Positions 20,401 to 33,480 of a DNA stretch of 64,000 nt are shown piece after piece (position 1 is the first letter of the stretch; each line of letters opens with the position of its first letter). Source of the DNA: Datisca glomerata (taxonomy: Eukaryota; Streptophyta; Magnoliopsida; Cucurbitales; Datiscaceae). Below the pieces are notes generated by a model, which did not search any database, was not told the DNA's origin, and saw only the letters and a list, made by a program, of their open reading frames with translations. Made by a program: the position numbers and the translations under genes. The DNA lies in assembly GCA_003255025.1 (NCBI GenBank), contig QANY01007975.1, forward strand, positions 434,001 through 498,000, given 5' to 3'.

Positions 20401-22632
20401 TATTGAAAAACTTGGCACATACGCGGGGGAGGCTTGGTGGCTTTTAGAAATTTATTAAAAATAAATCGTATGTTTTTTGATAAAACGAAAACAAGCATGA
20501 CGTAATAATTTTTAAAATAAAAACTTTTATTAAAAAACTCTTTTCAATCAGGATCAATTATATATTAAATCTAAGGCGTACATGGATATGAATCATATGC
20601 CTCTCGCAGTCTATATCAAGCGTCATCTCAAACCAATGATACTGCGTTCCCACGAACAACGAACTTTGAGATCCACACTAAGATCTTCCAAGTCAATTCT
20701 CAAATGCTCTAGGACGTATCTGGGCACGTTGAATAATCAAAAATATTTTTTTTTATCTCTAGATGTACTCAACACATGAGATCCTTTGAGAAAACACTAT
20801 GATTATTCTCACAAAGTTTTTTAATTAAATTTCTAATCACAGAGAAAATTCACCCTCACAGAAATTGTGTTCTTCATTCTCTTTCAACAGTGAGGCCAAT
20901 TGAGTAATATTAATATACTTTCTAGATAATGGTATAACAGATTTTTAGGCATAAATTAAAAATAATATTTAATTTCAAAATTACCATTGCAGTGGGACCC
21001 ACTGTAATTTGTGCACAACTATAGTACCGCATGACACTGTAGTTGTCGTGAACTATCACAGTGCATCATGGCATTGTGTGCCACGACACTACTATAGTGT
21101 TGTGCACCACTACAGTATTGCACCCCTACTATTACAGTGCCACATGGCACAACAATATTACACCCCCACTACTAGAGTGACACGTGGCACTACAGTAGTT
21201 CATGTCAATATATGATTCATAATAAGTGATTGACACGTGGCAATTACTGTGAACTAAATATTTATTTTAATCAGATAAATATCTAGGTATCAGTTAATTC
21301 GATATTAACATATCTCATTATCCCCATCAACTAACTTATTTGTTAGTTCACAAATATTAGATTTAGTTGGTTCAAATTATTATCTAATAATAATTTCTAA
21401 TTATGTAATTTTATAAATTAGATATTCTATCTCACTTATCGATAATTAAAAATTAATCGACATAATTATATATATATATATAATTTCTAAAAATTAATAT
21501 AAATAATTTAATTAATTAACTCTTAATTAATTAATCACATATAATTATCTCATAATTATGTACTTGCCCAAGAAGAAAAATTTATTTTGCAAGTCAGTCA
21601 TTATCTCATGTCCTAAAATATTCACACCCTAGACTGCTTAGTACTGAGATGACTTGAGGACAATGAACCTATAATCCTAAGCTCTAATAAACTAGATTAT
21701 TAATTAAACTCTTTAATTAAATAATCTTATTTATTAATTTCATTATTACTCCGCTATAAATATGAAATTGCACTTGTAGAGATTATAGAATGTATTTACA
21801 GAGTATTCTCGTGTAGTCCATTGATATATTCATTTCATGTAGTTCTGTCCTTCAATTATTGATTCGTAAATTAGAGCTGATCAAAATTACCGTTTTACCC
21901 TTCTAATTACCTCTTGATCCTTAAATACCATTAATTCACTAGTGAATTGCTAATTTATAATCGTATTTGAAATTTAAGCTGAATAACAATTCAGTTCCAG
22001 AATTAACATTTAAGGGAACCAATATACGATCCGTTAGGAAAGCTTGGATTCCAAATCTTATAAGATCATGTTCACAGCCATCCACACCCCTAAATCTCCA
22101 AAATAAAAGTCACTAGTATGTTTTACAAACAAACCTTAACGAGTGAATTAAAAGATCCAATAGACATGCATGGAGTTCATGACTATTCAAGATTCAGACT
22201 GATCTACATATGATCTTCAGATTGATGTGTATTTAATCTTTCTGATAAATAGTAAGTTAATAAAGATATTAATTCATATCACAACTGTCATATATAATCT
22301 TATTATATAAAATACTTTTACTAAGTTGTCTGTCCACATAAATGATCCGGATCTAGATCATATGCATTCATAATGCTTAGTGAACCGTACAAGAAACCAT
22401 TCATCAAAGATTTTGTACTTTAATATGTTGCTGACAATTTTATTCATTATCTACGATCTTTATCCTCTCGTACTAAAATAAGATCATAATCTCATTAAAG
22501 AATATGAAATTTTTAGATATTTATATAAATTATTCAACAATAATTTAAAAGAAGAATTATAAGAAAAATGTATTCTATTAAATTTCATATCAAAATGTCA
22601 ATACACATACTTTGAGGGCATTACCTCCAACA
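20401..22632 (-). repeat. Element D 3' LTR
   Basis: On the minus strand it starts TGTTGGAGGTAATGCCC at 22632 and ends near 20401. It is about 2.2 kb, very AT-rich, and related across its length to 36864-38335 and 47452-49380. It contains an array of CACTACAGTA-like words at about 21000-21230 and a short (TA)n run near 21466-21481. Long copia LTRs of this kind carry promoter and polyadenylation signals. Confidence 0.75.
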
Positions 22633-23360
22633 ATCATAGCCAACGAATATGCATACTTCAGACCTTGAGTCTAACTTTCCAGTCTTGGGTTTAAGAACTT
22701 GAGCTGGACACCCTTATATATGGAAATGACACAAACTAAGTTTTGAACCACTCCATACTCTAAAGGTGTCTTGCTTACAGACTTAGAAGGAACTACATTC
22801 AAAATTTATGTTGCTGTGTGTAATACATATCCCCAAAATGTAAGTCGTAGTGATGAGTAGCTTAACATCGACCTAACTATATCTAATAAGGTTCGGTTTC
22901 TCCTTTCTGAAGCATCATTTTACTGTGGCGTTGCAACTGCTGAGAGCTAGGATATGAATCCATACTCTAGCAAGTAATCCTTGAATTTTAAATCCAAGTA
23001 TTCACCATCTCGATCTGATCGAAGGGTTTTTAATGATTTACCTAATTATTATTCAGCTTCAGCTTTGAAGTCTTTAAACTTTCCAAAACTTTCAGAAATT
23101 CTATAAATTAGGTAAGTATAACCATATCTTGAGTAATCGTCAATAAAAGTGACAAATTACTCATACCCACATCTAGCTTATACATTTATCGATCCACAGA
23201 CATCACTATGCACTAGCTCAAGTTATTCATTGGCTCTTTAGCCCTTTCGAGTGAAAGGTCTCTTGGTTACCAGACAGGATTCACAAACATGCATAGTCCT
23301 AACTTTTAGTTCTTTCAAAGCACCATGATTTGTTAACCTATTTAACCTATCTAGATTAAT
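22633..23360 (-). pseudogene. Element D integrase (copia), truncated
   Basis: The minus strand has a C-x2-C block near 23290 (C-E-S-C-L-V-like), then L-V-H-S-D-V-C-G near 23210, F-V-T-F-I-D-D-Y-S-R-Y near 23160, and L-R-S-D-R-D-G-E-Y near 23020, then N-G-x-S-E-R-R-N-R-T-L-L-D near 22900. These are the GAG-pre-integrase and rve core blocks of Ty1/copia with DDE residues mostly visible. Stops are frequent. The frame runs straight into the LTR at 22632, with RT and RNase H missing. Confidence 0.75.
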
Positions 23361-24640
23361 ATGTCCCAACCTAAGATGCCAAAGATATGTGTTATCATCA
23401 TCATGAGAAACTCTTTGTCGGTTGTTACTTTCAGATTTTGCTACTTTAATAATTCATAATTATTTAACGGGCATTCAGTCAGTTTAAGCATATAGATTCT
23501 GTTCGATACTTTTGCGTGACAAATATTGAATCCATTCTTAGAAATAATAAACCCATTATTAATTAAAGAAACTTAAAAAAAATTCATGTAGTAACAAAAA
23601 AGAAATCAAATTTCTCAAAAATTTAGGAATATAATAAACATCATTCAAAACTAAATATGTTTTCTAAAATTAAGGCAGACTGTCCCCAACGCTTTCGCTG
23701 ATATGGGCGCACCACTGCCAACTCTCATAATGACCTCACCATCAGCCAGCTCTCTTGAGGGATCAAGCATATGCAAAGAAGAACATACATGGTTAGTGAC
23801 TCTTGAATCCAATATCTAGGATGATAAATCATATTTCACTAAACAAGCTTCAAGTACAAGTAAATCAAATTTACCTTTCTTTTTCAGGTCAGAGAGATAC
23901 TTGTAACCGTTTCTCTTCCAATGACCTTCAACCCCACAATGGAAATATTTTCACTTGGGCTTGTTGTCATTCTTGTTCTTCTTGACTTTCGGTGATGTCT
24001 TGTCTTTCTTCCTTTTCTTGTTCTTACCTTTGCCCTTACCATTGATCTTCTTCCACTTATTATTTTTAACAACAGTGGAAGAAGGCTTTTGCTTGGTAAC
24101 CTTTTCCTCACCTTCTTTGGTCATACTCTTATTGAGTGACTCAAAAGTCTATAGTTCATTCAACAATTGAGTCATGTTGAATTGTAACTATTTTAGAACA
24201 TAGTTAGTGGTGAACGCAGAATAAATAGGTGTGAGCGATTAAAGTATAATGCTGACTTGAGTTCGTTCATCAATAGTTTCCCCATGTACTTCTCCCTCAC
24301 GCGTAGAAGTACGTTTCTTCATCTTGGTTGTCATGTAGCTCCTCGTAGCCTCATGATGACTTTGATCAGACTACTGCCCAAACATCGCCTATAGAGATTC
24401 TGTAATCTCATAGGAAGCCTTCATGCTCTCATGCTTGGTTCTCAGGATATCATTCATGCTCACAAGCATGTAGCACTTCACTTTCTTGTTGGATTGAATC
24501 CAAGCATCAAATTTGGTTCTCACAAATTAGCATCAACTTTAAATTTAATTTCCATCTTATGAAATTATCACCATTCAGTTTCTCAAGTGAAAGTAAAGCA
24601 GTAATAGGGTTGCCTGTAGTAGATATAATAATAACTGAAA
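23361..24640 (-). pseudogene. Element D gag, zinc knuckle and protease remnant (copia)
   Basis: Minus-strand blocks: L-N-G-D-N-F-I-R-W-K-L-N-L near 24560; V-K-C-Y-M-L-V-S-M-N-D-I-L near 24480; Y-M-T-T-K-M-K-K near 24320; a Lys-rich stretch (K-G-K-G-K-N-K-K-R-K-K) near 24030; a knuckle F-H-C-G-V-E-G-H-W-K-R-N-G near 23920 that has lost the first and last Cys; and D-S-R-V-T-N-H-V-C at about 23795, where copia protease normally reads D-S/T-G-A-T-N-H. It is the structural and protease part of a dead copia polyprotein. Confidence 0.7.
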
Positions 24641-26182
24641 AAAATATACATAATTAAATATAATTCAAATAAATATTCAGAATTTAAAAAATAAACGTGA
24701 TGCATGAATGCAACATAATAAATACATAAATTTAACATTTACTAATCATGATAAAACAACCCAACAATTAACGCGCCACATAAGGGTCGGTCAGATTAAT
24801 CGTAGACTGTGTATAAGACATTCTCATCCTTATTAATTAAAACTTAAAATATCTCATACTTTATCTCTTTACAATAAGGTATCGCTTATTCGGCCAAGTC
24901 ACAATTATCCACATGAAAGCTTAAATGTGACTTTGTGAGTGTAACCCGTTATTTCGGATTCCATGAAATGATTTAGAATATACCGCCTTAGGATCAGTCA
25001 AAAGTAAACTATATCATTTAGTCCTATCTTCTTAAGAAGTCCAACCTTGGTGTTGATACAGTTCGAAACATTTCTTAGGTGGATGAAAACAAAGCCATCT
25101 CGATGCCCTCATTGTACCTCACGGTGTTGTACTAATAATGTAGACCATAGGTTACATTAACATGTCAACCTTCTCTCACTCACTATTTTAGGATAACATG
25201 TTTCTATTTTAACTAATCAATTAATTTCAAATTAATTACTAGTTAAAATAATAACCACATGAATGTGAAACTAACAGTTAATCCAATCTAATTTATCTAA
25301 GTTCATTTAATCTTCTAAAGAGCCTATGTCATAATTAGGTGAACCTAGATTAACTTATAACTTACATTCATCAAACTTTAATAAAACTCTTTTAATAAAG
25401 TTGGTTATCCTAAATGTTACTATAGTCATTAGAGTGGTGTGTTTACCAAGTTTTAACTAATTAAAACCTAGTAGTTTACATGCAATTGATTTCTCAAAAT
25501 AATTCATATAAACATATTAGGACAATCCTAATAAATCATGTTTATGCTGATGATATGCATGATTAAATAAAACTGGGTGGGGTTTCATGAATGGCATGTG
25601 ATCAACTAATGCATTTTCATGTTGTCAATCATATCAATAAAAAATTATTTAATAATTAAATAAAATAATAATAGATCGAGTGACTATTGAGTATTTCTAA
25701 ATTACAAGCATTGAAATAAAGAAATAAAATTACAAAGAGGACTTTAAGATTACATATTTCCAAAATATCTCCTTCTCCACCTGATATTCATCTTCATAAT
25801 CTTCAAGCTTCAAACAAAACCCTCTTAGTTAGGAAAAACATATTTTTCTTAATTAAAAATTATCTCTATAATTATTTTTTTAAATTATTGAATTTGACTT
25901 AGTCAATAAACAATTTATTGACTTGGTCAAACCCAATCAATTAATTAATCTTTAATTTTCATAAAATTAAAAATTAATTTTAAAATTACATTAGTTGCAA
26001 GATTTAAAAGATAATAGATAGAGTTATGGTTATCATAAAACTATACAATGATAGGGTAAATTGGTATCAGAGTTTCTATGAAACTTCCTTAGAAGTGAGA
26101 ACAGTTGCCACCAATGATAAGACTCTCCCACCACCACCCATCAACGCCGCCAGACGTCCACCATCGCTGGCTACCGGCCGCT
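24641..26182 (-). other. Element D untranslated leader (proximal part)
   Basis: AT-rich sequence with no ORF between the gag start and element E. GC-rich, CCACC-rich sequence at 26095-26180 appears to continue on the far side of E at 36463-36500, consistent with E having split one leader. I see no other gene in it. Confidence 0.5.
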
Positions 26183-28119
26183 TGTTCAAATATGTCCATA
26201 AGTAGCATGTAATAACTATTTATTTTTATTTATTTATTTCTTAGACATTAGTATTATTGAATTCTTATGAATAAATTGAAAGGTTTATTTTCAATTAAAA
26301 TAGTTTATAAATTACTCAAGTCCTGGAAATTTCATCTATGAACGGAGATTGAAGATAGAGGCGTCTCCAGACGAACTCTTTTGAGAAAGTTCAGAATGAT
26401 ATTCGCAGTTTTAGAATCGATTGGACAATCGAATCTGATTATGACTATTAGGTTGAATCAGTGGATGCCAGTCTTGGGGCATGAGAGTGAAGACTTAAAC
26501 GGTTAACTTAAACATGCTATGAACATGTTGAGTATACTAATAACAAATTAGTTTAGAGCTCAAAACCATTTACCAAGCTCTAAATCTAATTGTTACACAT
26601 TAAGGGTATATTTGTAATTACCTTAATCTTGAGGTGAATACGTAGCTTGAATCAGTTACTTGCAATCTTTGATATGTCAAATGAGTGAGTTCAAATTTGC
26701 GGGCAATACCTCGGCTGTTAGGATTATAATTCAATTGAGTTTGAGTTACATGATTCACATATATGAAAATTTGTGGTTCGATTGTGAAAGTAACCATATC
26801 ACCTTATGTTTTATTGATGAATGTTTGAATAAGTTAATCTGGCCAGGTATTCAATGAATTGAGTCATTGATTAAGACTTGTGAATTGTATGAGATAATTC
26901 ACTATTATGTTTTTCTTATTCACACTCAATAAATGAGTTAATGAATAATAACAAGAGGGGTAAAATGGTAATATTATAATCCACTCTTGTTACTGATATT
27001 CACGATGAGTATTATGTTAAAATATTCTAAGGATCGTGAAAAAAAGATTTATATACATCAACAAAAAATGTAGTGCGCATGAATCGATAGTTGATTCGGC
27101 ATCAATCCTATAGTAGAGTCCTACATTGTGAAGATTAAATAGGTCGGAAATTTATGGATATAAATTTTCCGTGTATTTGAATCCTTAGATTTGTTCATGT
27201 GAGTCTTTTTGGTCTTAGAAATAACTCATGAGAACAGGAGTAGAGAAAAGAAGTAAAATAGATCAAAATGTATTTCGGTGCCAAGCATATTTTCTACACC
27301 TATATGTGATGGGTGATGTCACTTAATTATTTAAGTGTGATTATATGTATTAAAATTAATTAGTTTATTATTTTCTAGTTATTGTATAAATAGTAAATAA
27401 AAAATAAATTCATTAATTAATGATAATGATAAATTAATTTATCAATTAGATCGGTGAATCTTGATACAACTCAAACTCTAGGAAATATTTCAATTTTCAG
27501 CAATTATGAATATATGAGGTGAGTTTTTGAAAATTTAAAAATATATGGGTATATTTGTAAATATCAAAAATTATGTTTTATCAATATTTAATGGCGATCT
27601 GATTGCAGATAGATCTTGGATAAGATACAGTTGCTTGTTAACAAAGAAAGTGAAGAAAAACATTTTCCCCTCCCTCCCTGTTACCGCTGAAAATTATATT
27701 GAAGGAGAAATGTTTTTATTTTCCTTATTCTATCATTTTCAGAGCCCACACTCAAATTCTTAAATAAAATTCTTAGGAGATATATTTCTGTAATCAACAG
27801 GTGGTTGTTGGTGGATGAAATTTGCAAATCATTCTTGGAGTTCAAGTGCGTGATTCAGATCTTGATGCTTGAAGAACACGAAGAACGCTCGAAGGAATTT
27901 CGCAAATTAAAAATTTTTCCAATACAAAGTATAGGTGAAACAAATTGTTTCTAACGTTATCTTGTCGTTTAACGTCATATATGCATAATCGCACATTGTT
28001 TGGTTTGAAGTTATTTAATTTGATTAAATAAGTTAATTGGAATTTTTTTTATATTCCGTCAACGAACCGTTCATTAAAACTTGTTTTTAATTAATTTTTA
28101 AAACCAACCGGTCCCAACA
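26183..28119 (+). repeat. Element E 5' LTR
   Basis: Starts TGTTCAAATATGTCC and ends GGTCCCAACA, about 1.94 kb. It aligns along its length with 33947-36462. The start differs from the 3' LTR (TGTTGGAATATG) by a few bases, and scattered differences indicate an old insertion. Confidence 0.85.
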
Positions 28120-28121
28120 AT

Positions 28122-28133
28122 TGGTATCAAAGC
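28122..28133 (+). promoter_or_regulatory. Element E primer binding site
   Basis: TGGTATCAAAGC, two bases after the LTR end, complementary to the initiator-Met tRNA tail with one mismatch (A for G). Confidence 0.8.
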
Positions 28134-30040
28134 AATATGTTATTGATTATGCATATTGATATTTGAAACGAACGGATCATGAATTTTATGGATATTGGCA
28201 TATGATTTTGTATGGTATATTCAAAACTGTTTTGAATATGTTATGTGATTGGATCCCTAACTATTGGCTCTAGGCATTTTTATTCCAATTTCAAATTGAA
28301 GTAAGCCAGTTTTGAAGCATAAGATTTTATGTAATTTATCTGGTTAGAAAAGTTGTAATTTTATAATTTTGATGTAAAATCATCCTCACCTCGATACCGT
28401 TGCCAGAAACTGCTCGAAACTGCAACCGAGAAGTCGGTGGATAGCCACCGAGAAGTCACTGGAATGCACTGTTCACACGAAATTACTGTTCACATTGAAA
28501 TTACTGTTCATGTCAAAATTACTGTTCCGGTGCCCATCACCGCCGCTGTCCGCTCCCATGCCCTTCATGGTGACTAGGGTTTGTGAAACCCTAGGCGATA
28601 ACAGTTAGGATTTATGAAACCATGTGATGTTTCAGGATAATCCTTATCCTATATTTTTATCTTTTAAATTTTAAACGAATAAAAGATCATTTTGAATTCA
28701 AAGATAATTATTTATTTGATCTTTTTATCTTCTGAATTTGAATTCAAAAGATAATTATCAATGTTATATTTTTATCTTTTGTTTTGTTTTTAGAAAAAAA
28801 TGGAGGATAATTAATGAAATTATTTAATTAGGAAAACAGTTTTCCATTATTAAAGAGTTTTAATAAAATTTTGAATTTTGAATTTTTGAAATTTGAAATT
28901 TGAATTTTTAATTTAAATTTTGAATTTTGAGTAATTTGAAATTTGAAATTTTAATTTAATTTTGAATTTTGAGTTTTGAATTTAAATTTGAATTTTGAAT
29001 TTTATATTTGTTTTTAAAATGAGAATGAACTTTTGAAAAGAGTTACAAAATGACGGGATACCTGAAAGACAAAAAGACAATTACAGACGCCATGAAGATT
29101 TGTAAATTAATTTATAATTTATTATTCTTTTTGGGTTGTAACTAGAAATGAGCCAATAAGGAGATTAATTTTAATCACGCATAATCATATGACATGCCAT
29201 ATAGAACTAGGGATATGTCAATATCAAATTTTCATGTAGCATGTACATGCATCATTATAGATTAATTATAATGTCATAATTTAATTACAATGTGAAATTT
29301 TTCATGATTATGATTTTAAATTGGGATTTTAAATTAAATAAAGGATTTATAAATTTCTTCACGTTTTTTAAATTAATAAAAGATATGTTTTGAAAAACAA
29401 CAAAAAATCCAAAGTGTTTTTAAAAACTAACTGGAAGGGTCGTTTACGCTGAAACGTTTCCAAGGTATTCAACGTGAACTTGATCGTGCCACAAGGAATG
29501 GTTTAGAACCGCCCATAGGGGCCCTCTCTTCAATGGTAGAAACTTTTGAATCGTGTCGCTTTAAGTCATCGAGTTGCTTGAGAAGCTAAGACTTCTAAAA
29601 AAAGCGGTGGGGCAGGGCCGTCCCATAGATGAACTGTTAGTCCATAACAACTTCTATGAGTCAATGTGTTGGTTAAACACTTAGACTAAAGAAAATTGGA
29701 ATCCCCACTTAGGAGCTAGTCAATGGGGCAGAGGTGACCAAAACCATTGGTGGTTGGTTAAGCTAGATGTGGAGACATTTGAGCGTTAACCAAATGAAAA
29801 GAGTTTCGATGCGATAGGAGATAGTTTGGACTTCATCCCTCGATGAGACAAGCTATCATTTTTTATCATAACATCGTGGAGGAAATATTTTTTGATTGAT
29901 TTTTAAATATTTAAGTAGTTGCATCATGCATTATACTTCCCTAAACAATTGAGCATTTATTTAAATCACTTTATTTATTCTTTTCAGTATTCATGTCGCT
30001 ATCCCCTCTCTCAACTATTCTTAACGCAAACAATTTATTG
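28134..30040 (+). other. Element E untranslated leader with simple repeats
   Basis: About 1.9 kb without a credible ORF. It contains three near-copies of an 18-19-bp unit around ATTACTGTTCA at about 28475-28530, and a degenerate TTTGAATTT-type array at about 28865-29010. Long leaders are usual in this kind of copia element. Confidence 0.6.
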
Positions 30041-30840
30041 GTGAAAATTATGTGGATTGAAAATGAAATCTTGATATCATGATGATGGTAGAAAATCACA
30101 AGTTTATGCTCACTACCCCTTGTCCCCTTTGAGCCTATTGTGGAATCGACTCAAGAGGAAAATGATGCTTATGCTTCTTGGTTGCGTTATGATGAGATTG
30201 CCAGATGTTACATCTTGGCATCTATGAGCAATGTGTTGCAACAGCAACATCAGAACTTTGAGACTGCCACTAATATAATGTTGAACATCACTGAAATGTT
30301 TGGAGATCAGGGTTGTCAAGCAAGACAGACAACTGTATGCAACCTCATGAACTATACGATGGAACCTGGAACCCCTAGCAGAGAGCATATGATGCTGATC
30401 ATAAGTTATCTAAATGAGATGGAGATCATGGGTGTTGAGGTTGATGGTGAGACTCGGGTGCATATGATCCTAGAGATATTTCCTAGTACCTTTAAGAACT
30501 TTAAGCTTAATTATTCGATGAATAAGCTGAAGTACTCACTTCATGAGCTCATGAAGGAGCTGCAAGCTATTGAGACTCTATTTTTTAAGGGTAAGAGGAA
30601 TTCTTGAGAGGCTAACTTTACTGAAAGAAAACCTTCCACCACTGGCTTTAAGAAGAAACATAGAAAAGGTCTAAGGAAAGTGAAGTAGCAAAAGCTGAGA
30701 GCTGCCAAAGGTAAAAGCATCGTGAGAGTAGACAAGTCCAAGTCAAGTGTCATCATTGTGGAGCTACTGGTTGTTGAAAATGCAACTGCTCAGAGTATCT
30801 CAAAGGGTTGGGATGTAAAGGAATAATAATGGTTATTGAG
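30041..30840 (+). pseudogene. Element E gag with decayed zinc knuckle
   Basis: The main open frame (30140-30607, 155 codons) carries the plant copia gag (UBN2-type) blocks: Y-A-S-W-L-R-Y-D-E-I-A-R-C-Y-I-L-A-S-M-S near its start and K-L-N-Y-S-M-N-K-L near its end. Upstream, another frame reads T-T-P-C-P. Downstream, a knuckle at about 30733-30795 reads C-H-H-C-G-A-T-G-C, with His and spacing disturbed by a stop. The family role is the particle protein that packages element RNA. Confidence 0.75.
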
Positions 30841-31214
30841 GCCTGTTATATTGCTGACTCTACTTTTTCTTGTATTGTAGACTTTGCAGCTACTAACCAT
30901 ATATGTTGCTCTTGCAGGGGTTCAGGGAAGTCAGAAGGCTTGACGAGGGCGAGTATGACTTTTGCTGGGGTAATAGAGCACTAGTATCGATCGTATCTGT
31001 GGGAACTTTTAAATTATGTTTTGAGAAACATTTTATTATTTTACGTGATGTTAATTATATCCCAGTTTTTGGGAAGAGTCTTATTTCTATTGGTGCATTA
31101 ATTGATCAACGATTTGATCTTAAATTCATTGATAAAGATATTTGTATTTTTAAAAATGAATGCTTAATTATTGTTGCACGAATGTTTAATACAATGTTTA
31201 ACATAAACCAATAG
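30841..31214 (+). pseudogene. Element E protease region
   Basis: The motif D-F-A-A-T-N-H-I-C at about 30880-30906 stands where copia protease has D-S/T-G-A-T-N-H, so the catalytic Ser/Gly pair is lost. The open frame 30903-31214 continues with the family pattern V-N-Y-I-P-x-F-G-K-S-L-I-S-I-G-A-L and D-Q-R-F-D-L-K-F. It is non-functional. Confidence 0.7.
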
Positions 31215-31960
31215 TTCCAATGATATGTGACACTGAAGTGAATAATGTTTCACAAAGAGATAGTAAAAGGTTGAAGTGTGACTCAACCGATCTAACCTAT
31301 TTGTGGCACTTATGTCTTGGGCATATTAGCCTGGGCAGGATTAAAAGACTTGTGAAAGATGGTCTTTTGCAAACTTTAAGTGTGAGATCAGTACCCACAT
31401 GTCAATCCTGTATTGAAGGAAAAATGATCAAGATACCTTTTTCAACAAAAGGTGAAAGAGCCACTCAAAGCCTTGAACTCAAACATAGTGATATGTGTGG
31501 CCCGTTGAATATTCAAGCAAGAGGGGGTTATGAATACTTCGTAACCTTCACTGATGACTACTCACGTTTTGGTCATGTTTATTTAATGCGTCAAAAGTCT
31601 CAAACCTTTGAAAAATGCAAAGAGTATAATGCCATGGTTAAAAAGCATTTAGAAAAAGAAATCAAAACACTATGATCTGATCGTGGTGGAGTTTACTTAC
31701 TAGGAGTGTTCGAAGACTTTCTTAAGAAATAATCTATTCTTTCTTCTTACAACACCTGGTACACCATAGCAAAATGGTGTGTCAGAGAGAAGGAATTGAA
31801 CTCTGATCGATATGGTTAGATCCATGATGAGCTACTCATCTCTCCAAGATTCCTTATGGGGAAATGCCTTGGAAATAGCGGCATATATTCTAAACCAAGT
31901 TCCATCGAAGACGGTGCCTGGTACACCATGTGAAAGATGGTTTGGATAAAAGTCATCTAT
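31215..31960 (+). pseudogene. Element E integrase
   Basis: The open frame 31220-31675 shows the GAG-pre-integrase zinc finger (L-W-H-L-C-L-G-H-I-S, then C-Q-S-C-I-E-G-K-M) and the rve core: L-K-H-S-D-M-C-G-P-L, Y-F-V-T-F-T-D-D-Y-S-R-F (first Asp). After a stop, S-D-R-G-G-V-Y carries the second Asp. The E-block is garbled near 31770-31800. Later text W-G-N-A-L-E-I-A-A-Y-I-L-N in another frame is also typical. A short duplicated word around ACACCTGGTACACCA (31748-31763, related to 31915-31930) is present. Confidence 0.8.
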
Positions 31961-32440
31961 TAACCATTTTAAAATATGAAGGATGTTCCAAAACCAAAGA
32001 CAGGCAAGTTGGCCAGTCATTCAGAATTATGCATGTTCATAGGATATCCTAAAGGAACAAATGAGTACATCTTCTACAGTACAACTGACCAGAAAATATT
32101 CGATAGCATGAATGCACATTTTCTTGAAGAAGATTATATTAAAAGTGTACAGCTGAGAAGCATTTGTGCTAGAGGAATTATTAAGTGGGAGGACATCAAC
32201 TTCTCAATCAGAAATTATTTCTGATTTAATAATGGAAGAACCATGAAAGGAGCCAGAGCCTATGGAGCCTCGACGTAGTGAGATGGTTGTGAGATAACCT
32301 GAGAGGTATACGTACTATGGAGAAGCTTTGACAAGTATCTCAGATAAGGAACTTGATGAACCTGTCTCCTACTCAGAGGCCATGGCCAGTCCTGAAGTAA
32401 ACTTATGTAAGAAGTTATGAACGTTGAGATACATTCGATG
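31961..32440 (+). pseudogene. Element E integrase tail and spacer before RT
   Basis: The open frame 31976-32224 has the copia signature F-I-G-Y-P-K-G-T-N-E-Y-I-F-Y. This C-terminal integrase/spacer region always precedes copia RT. The following 200 bases contain a P-R-R-S-like block around 32265-32320 typical of the spacer. Frames are broken. Confidence 0.7.
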
Positions 32441-33480
32441 TACTCGAATGGAGTCTGGAAGCTTGTAGATCCTCCGAAGGGGTAAAACCCGTAGGATACA
32501 AATGGGTCTATAAGAAGAAAAGAGGTCCATATGGGAATGTAGGGACATTCAAATCTAGGTTGGTAGCTAATGGCTACACCTAAAAGGAAGGTATTGACTA
32601 CGAGGATACCTTCTCGCCTATGGCCATGCTTAGATCCATCTGAATCGTTTTATCCATTGCTGCTGCCCTTGATTATGAAATCTGGCAAATGGACGTCAAG
32701 ACTTCTTTTCTGAATGACAATCTTGATGAACGCATTTATATGGCTCAACCAGACAGATTCATGGAAAAATTCCAAGAGGGTAAAGTTTACGAACTACAGA
32801 AGTCCATTTATGGACTTAAGCAAGCGTCACGATCGTGGAATATTAGATTTGACAAAATTGTTAAAACCATGGTTTTGAATAGTTAATGGATAAGCCCTGT
32901 GTGTATAAGTTTTTACATGATGGGAAGGTGGTTTTTCTAGTTTTGTACATAGATGATATTCTACTCATTAGGAATGATGTAGGAAAATTATCTGATGTCA
33001 AGATTTGGCTTGCAAAGTAATTTGATGTGAAGGATCTTGGAGAAGCTACATTTGTCTTAGGTATTCAGATCTTTCAACATAGGAATAATAGACAATTGAT
33101 ATTGTCTCAAGCATCTTATATTGTTAAGGTGTTGGATCACTTCAGTATGCAAAACTCCAAAAAAAGGATTTTTTTCGTTTAGACATGGAGTCAGCCTCTC
33201 CAAAGAGCAGTCTCCCAAGACTCCTAAAGAAGAGGAAATTATGAGAAAGATTCCCTATGCCTCAACTGTAGGAAGTCTCATGTATGCGATGCCTAGCACT
33301 AGGCCAGACATTTGCTATGTCGCGGGCGTGGTGAGTCATTTCCAATCTAATCCTGAAATCGAGCACTGGAATGCCGTCAACCATATCCTTATGTATCTGA
33401 GGAGAACAAGTAACTACATGCTTGTGTATTCAGGTACTGACCTTAATATGACAGGGTATACTGATTCTGATTTATAAGGG
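32441..33480 (+). pseudogene. Element E reverse transcriptase
   Basis: The blocks run W-K-L-V-D-P-P-K-G (about 32455), G-Y-K-W-V-Y-K-K-K (32500), E-G-I-D-Y-E-D-T-F-S-P (32590-32620), I-W-Q-M-D-V-K-T-S-F-L-N (32680-32715), S-I-Y-G-L-K-Q-A-S-R-S-W (32805-32840), and the catalytic Y-I-D-D at 32946-32957 in another frame. These identify Ty1/copia RVT_2. Stops are present near 32580, 32640 and 32883, and frameshifts near 33150. Confidence 0.9.

Noticed and set aside
21009..21215. 68-codon His/Val/Thr-rich plus-strand frame
   Set aside because: It only translates the CACTACAGTA cluster in the D LTR; no homologous frame is kept in the other LTR copies.
23884..24111. 75-codon Arg/Lys-rich minus-strand frame
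   Set aside because: It is a shifted frame of the Lys-rich gag tail of element D, whose true frame reads into the zinc knuckle.
26050..26075. Plus-strand TTGGTATCAGAG resembling an iMet primer site
   Set aside because: No LTR end (CA) lies just before it, no element starts there in the plus direction, and it lies in the minus-strand D leader; treated as chance or a scrap.
30113..30388. Minus-strand 91-codon frame opposite the copia gag
   Set aside because: Shadow of the clear gag frame on the plus strand.
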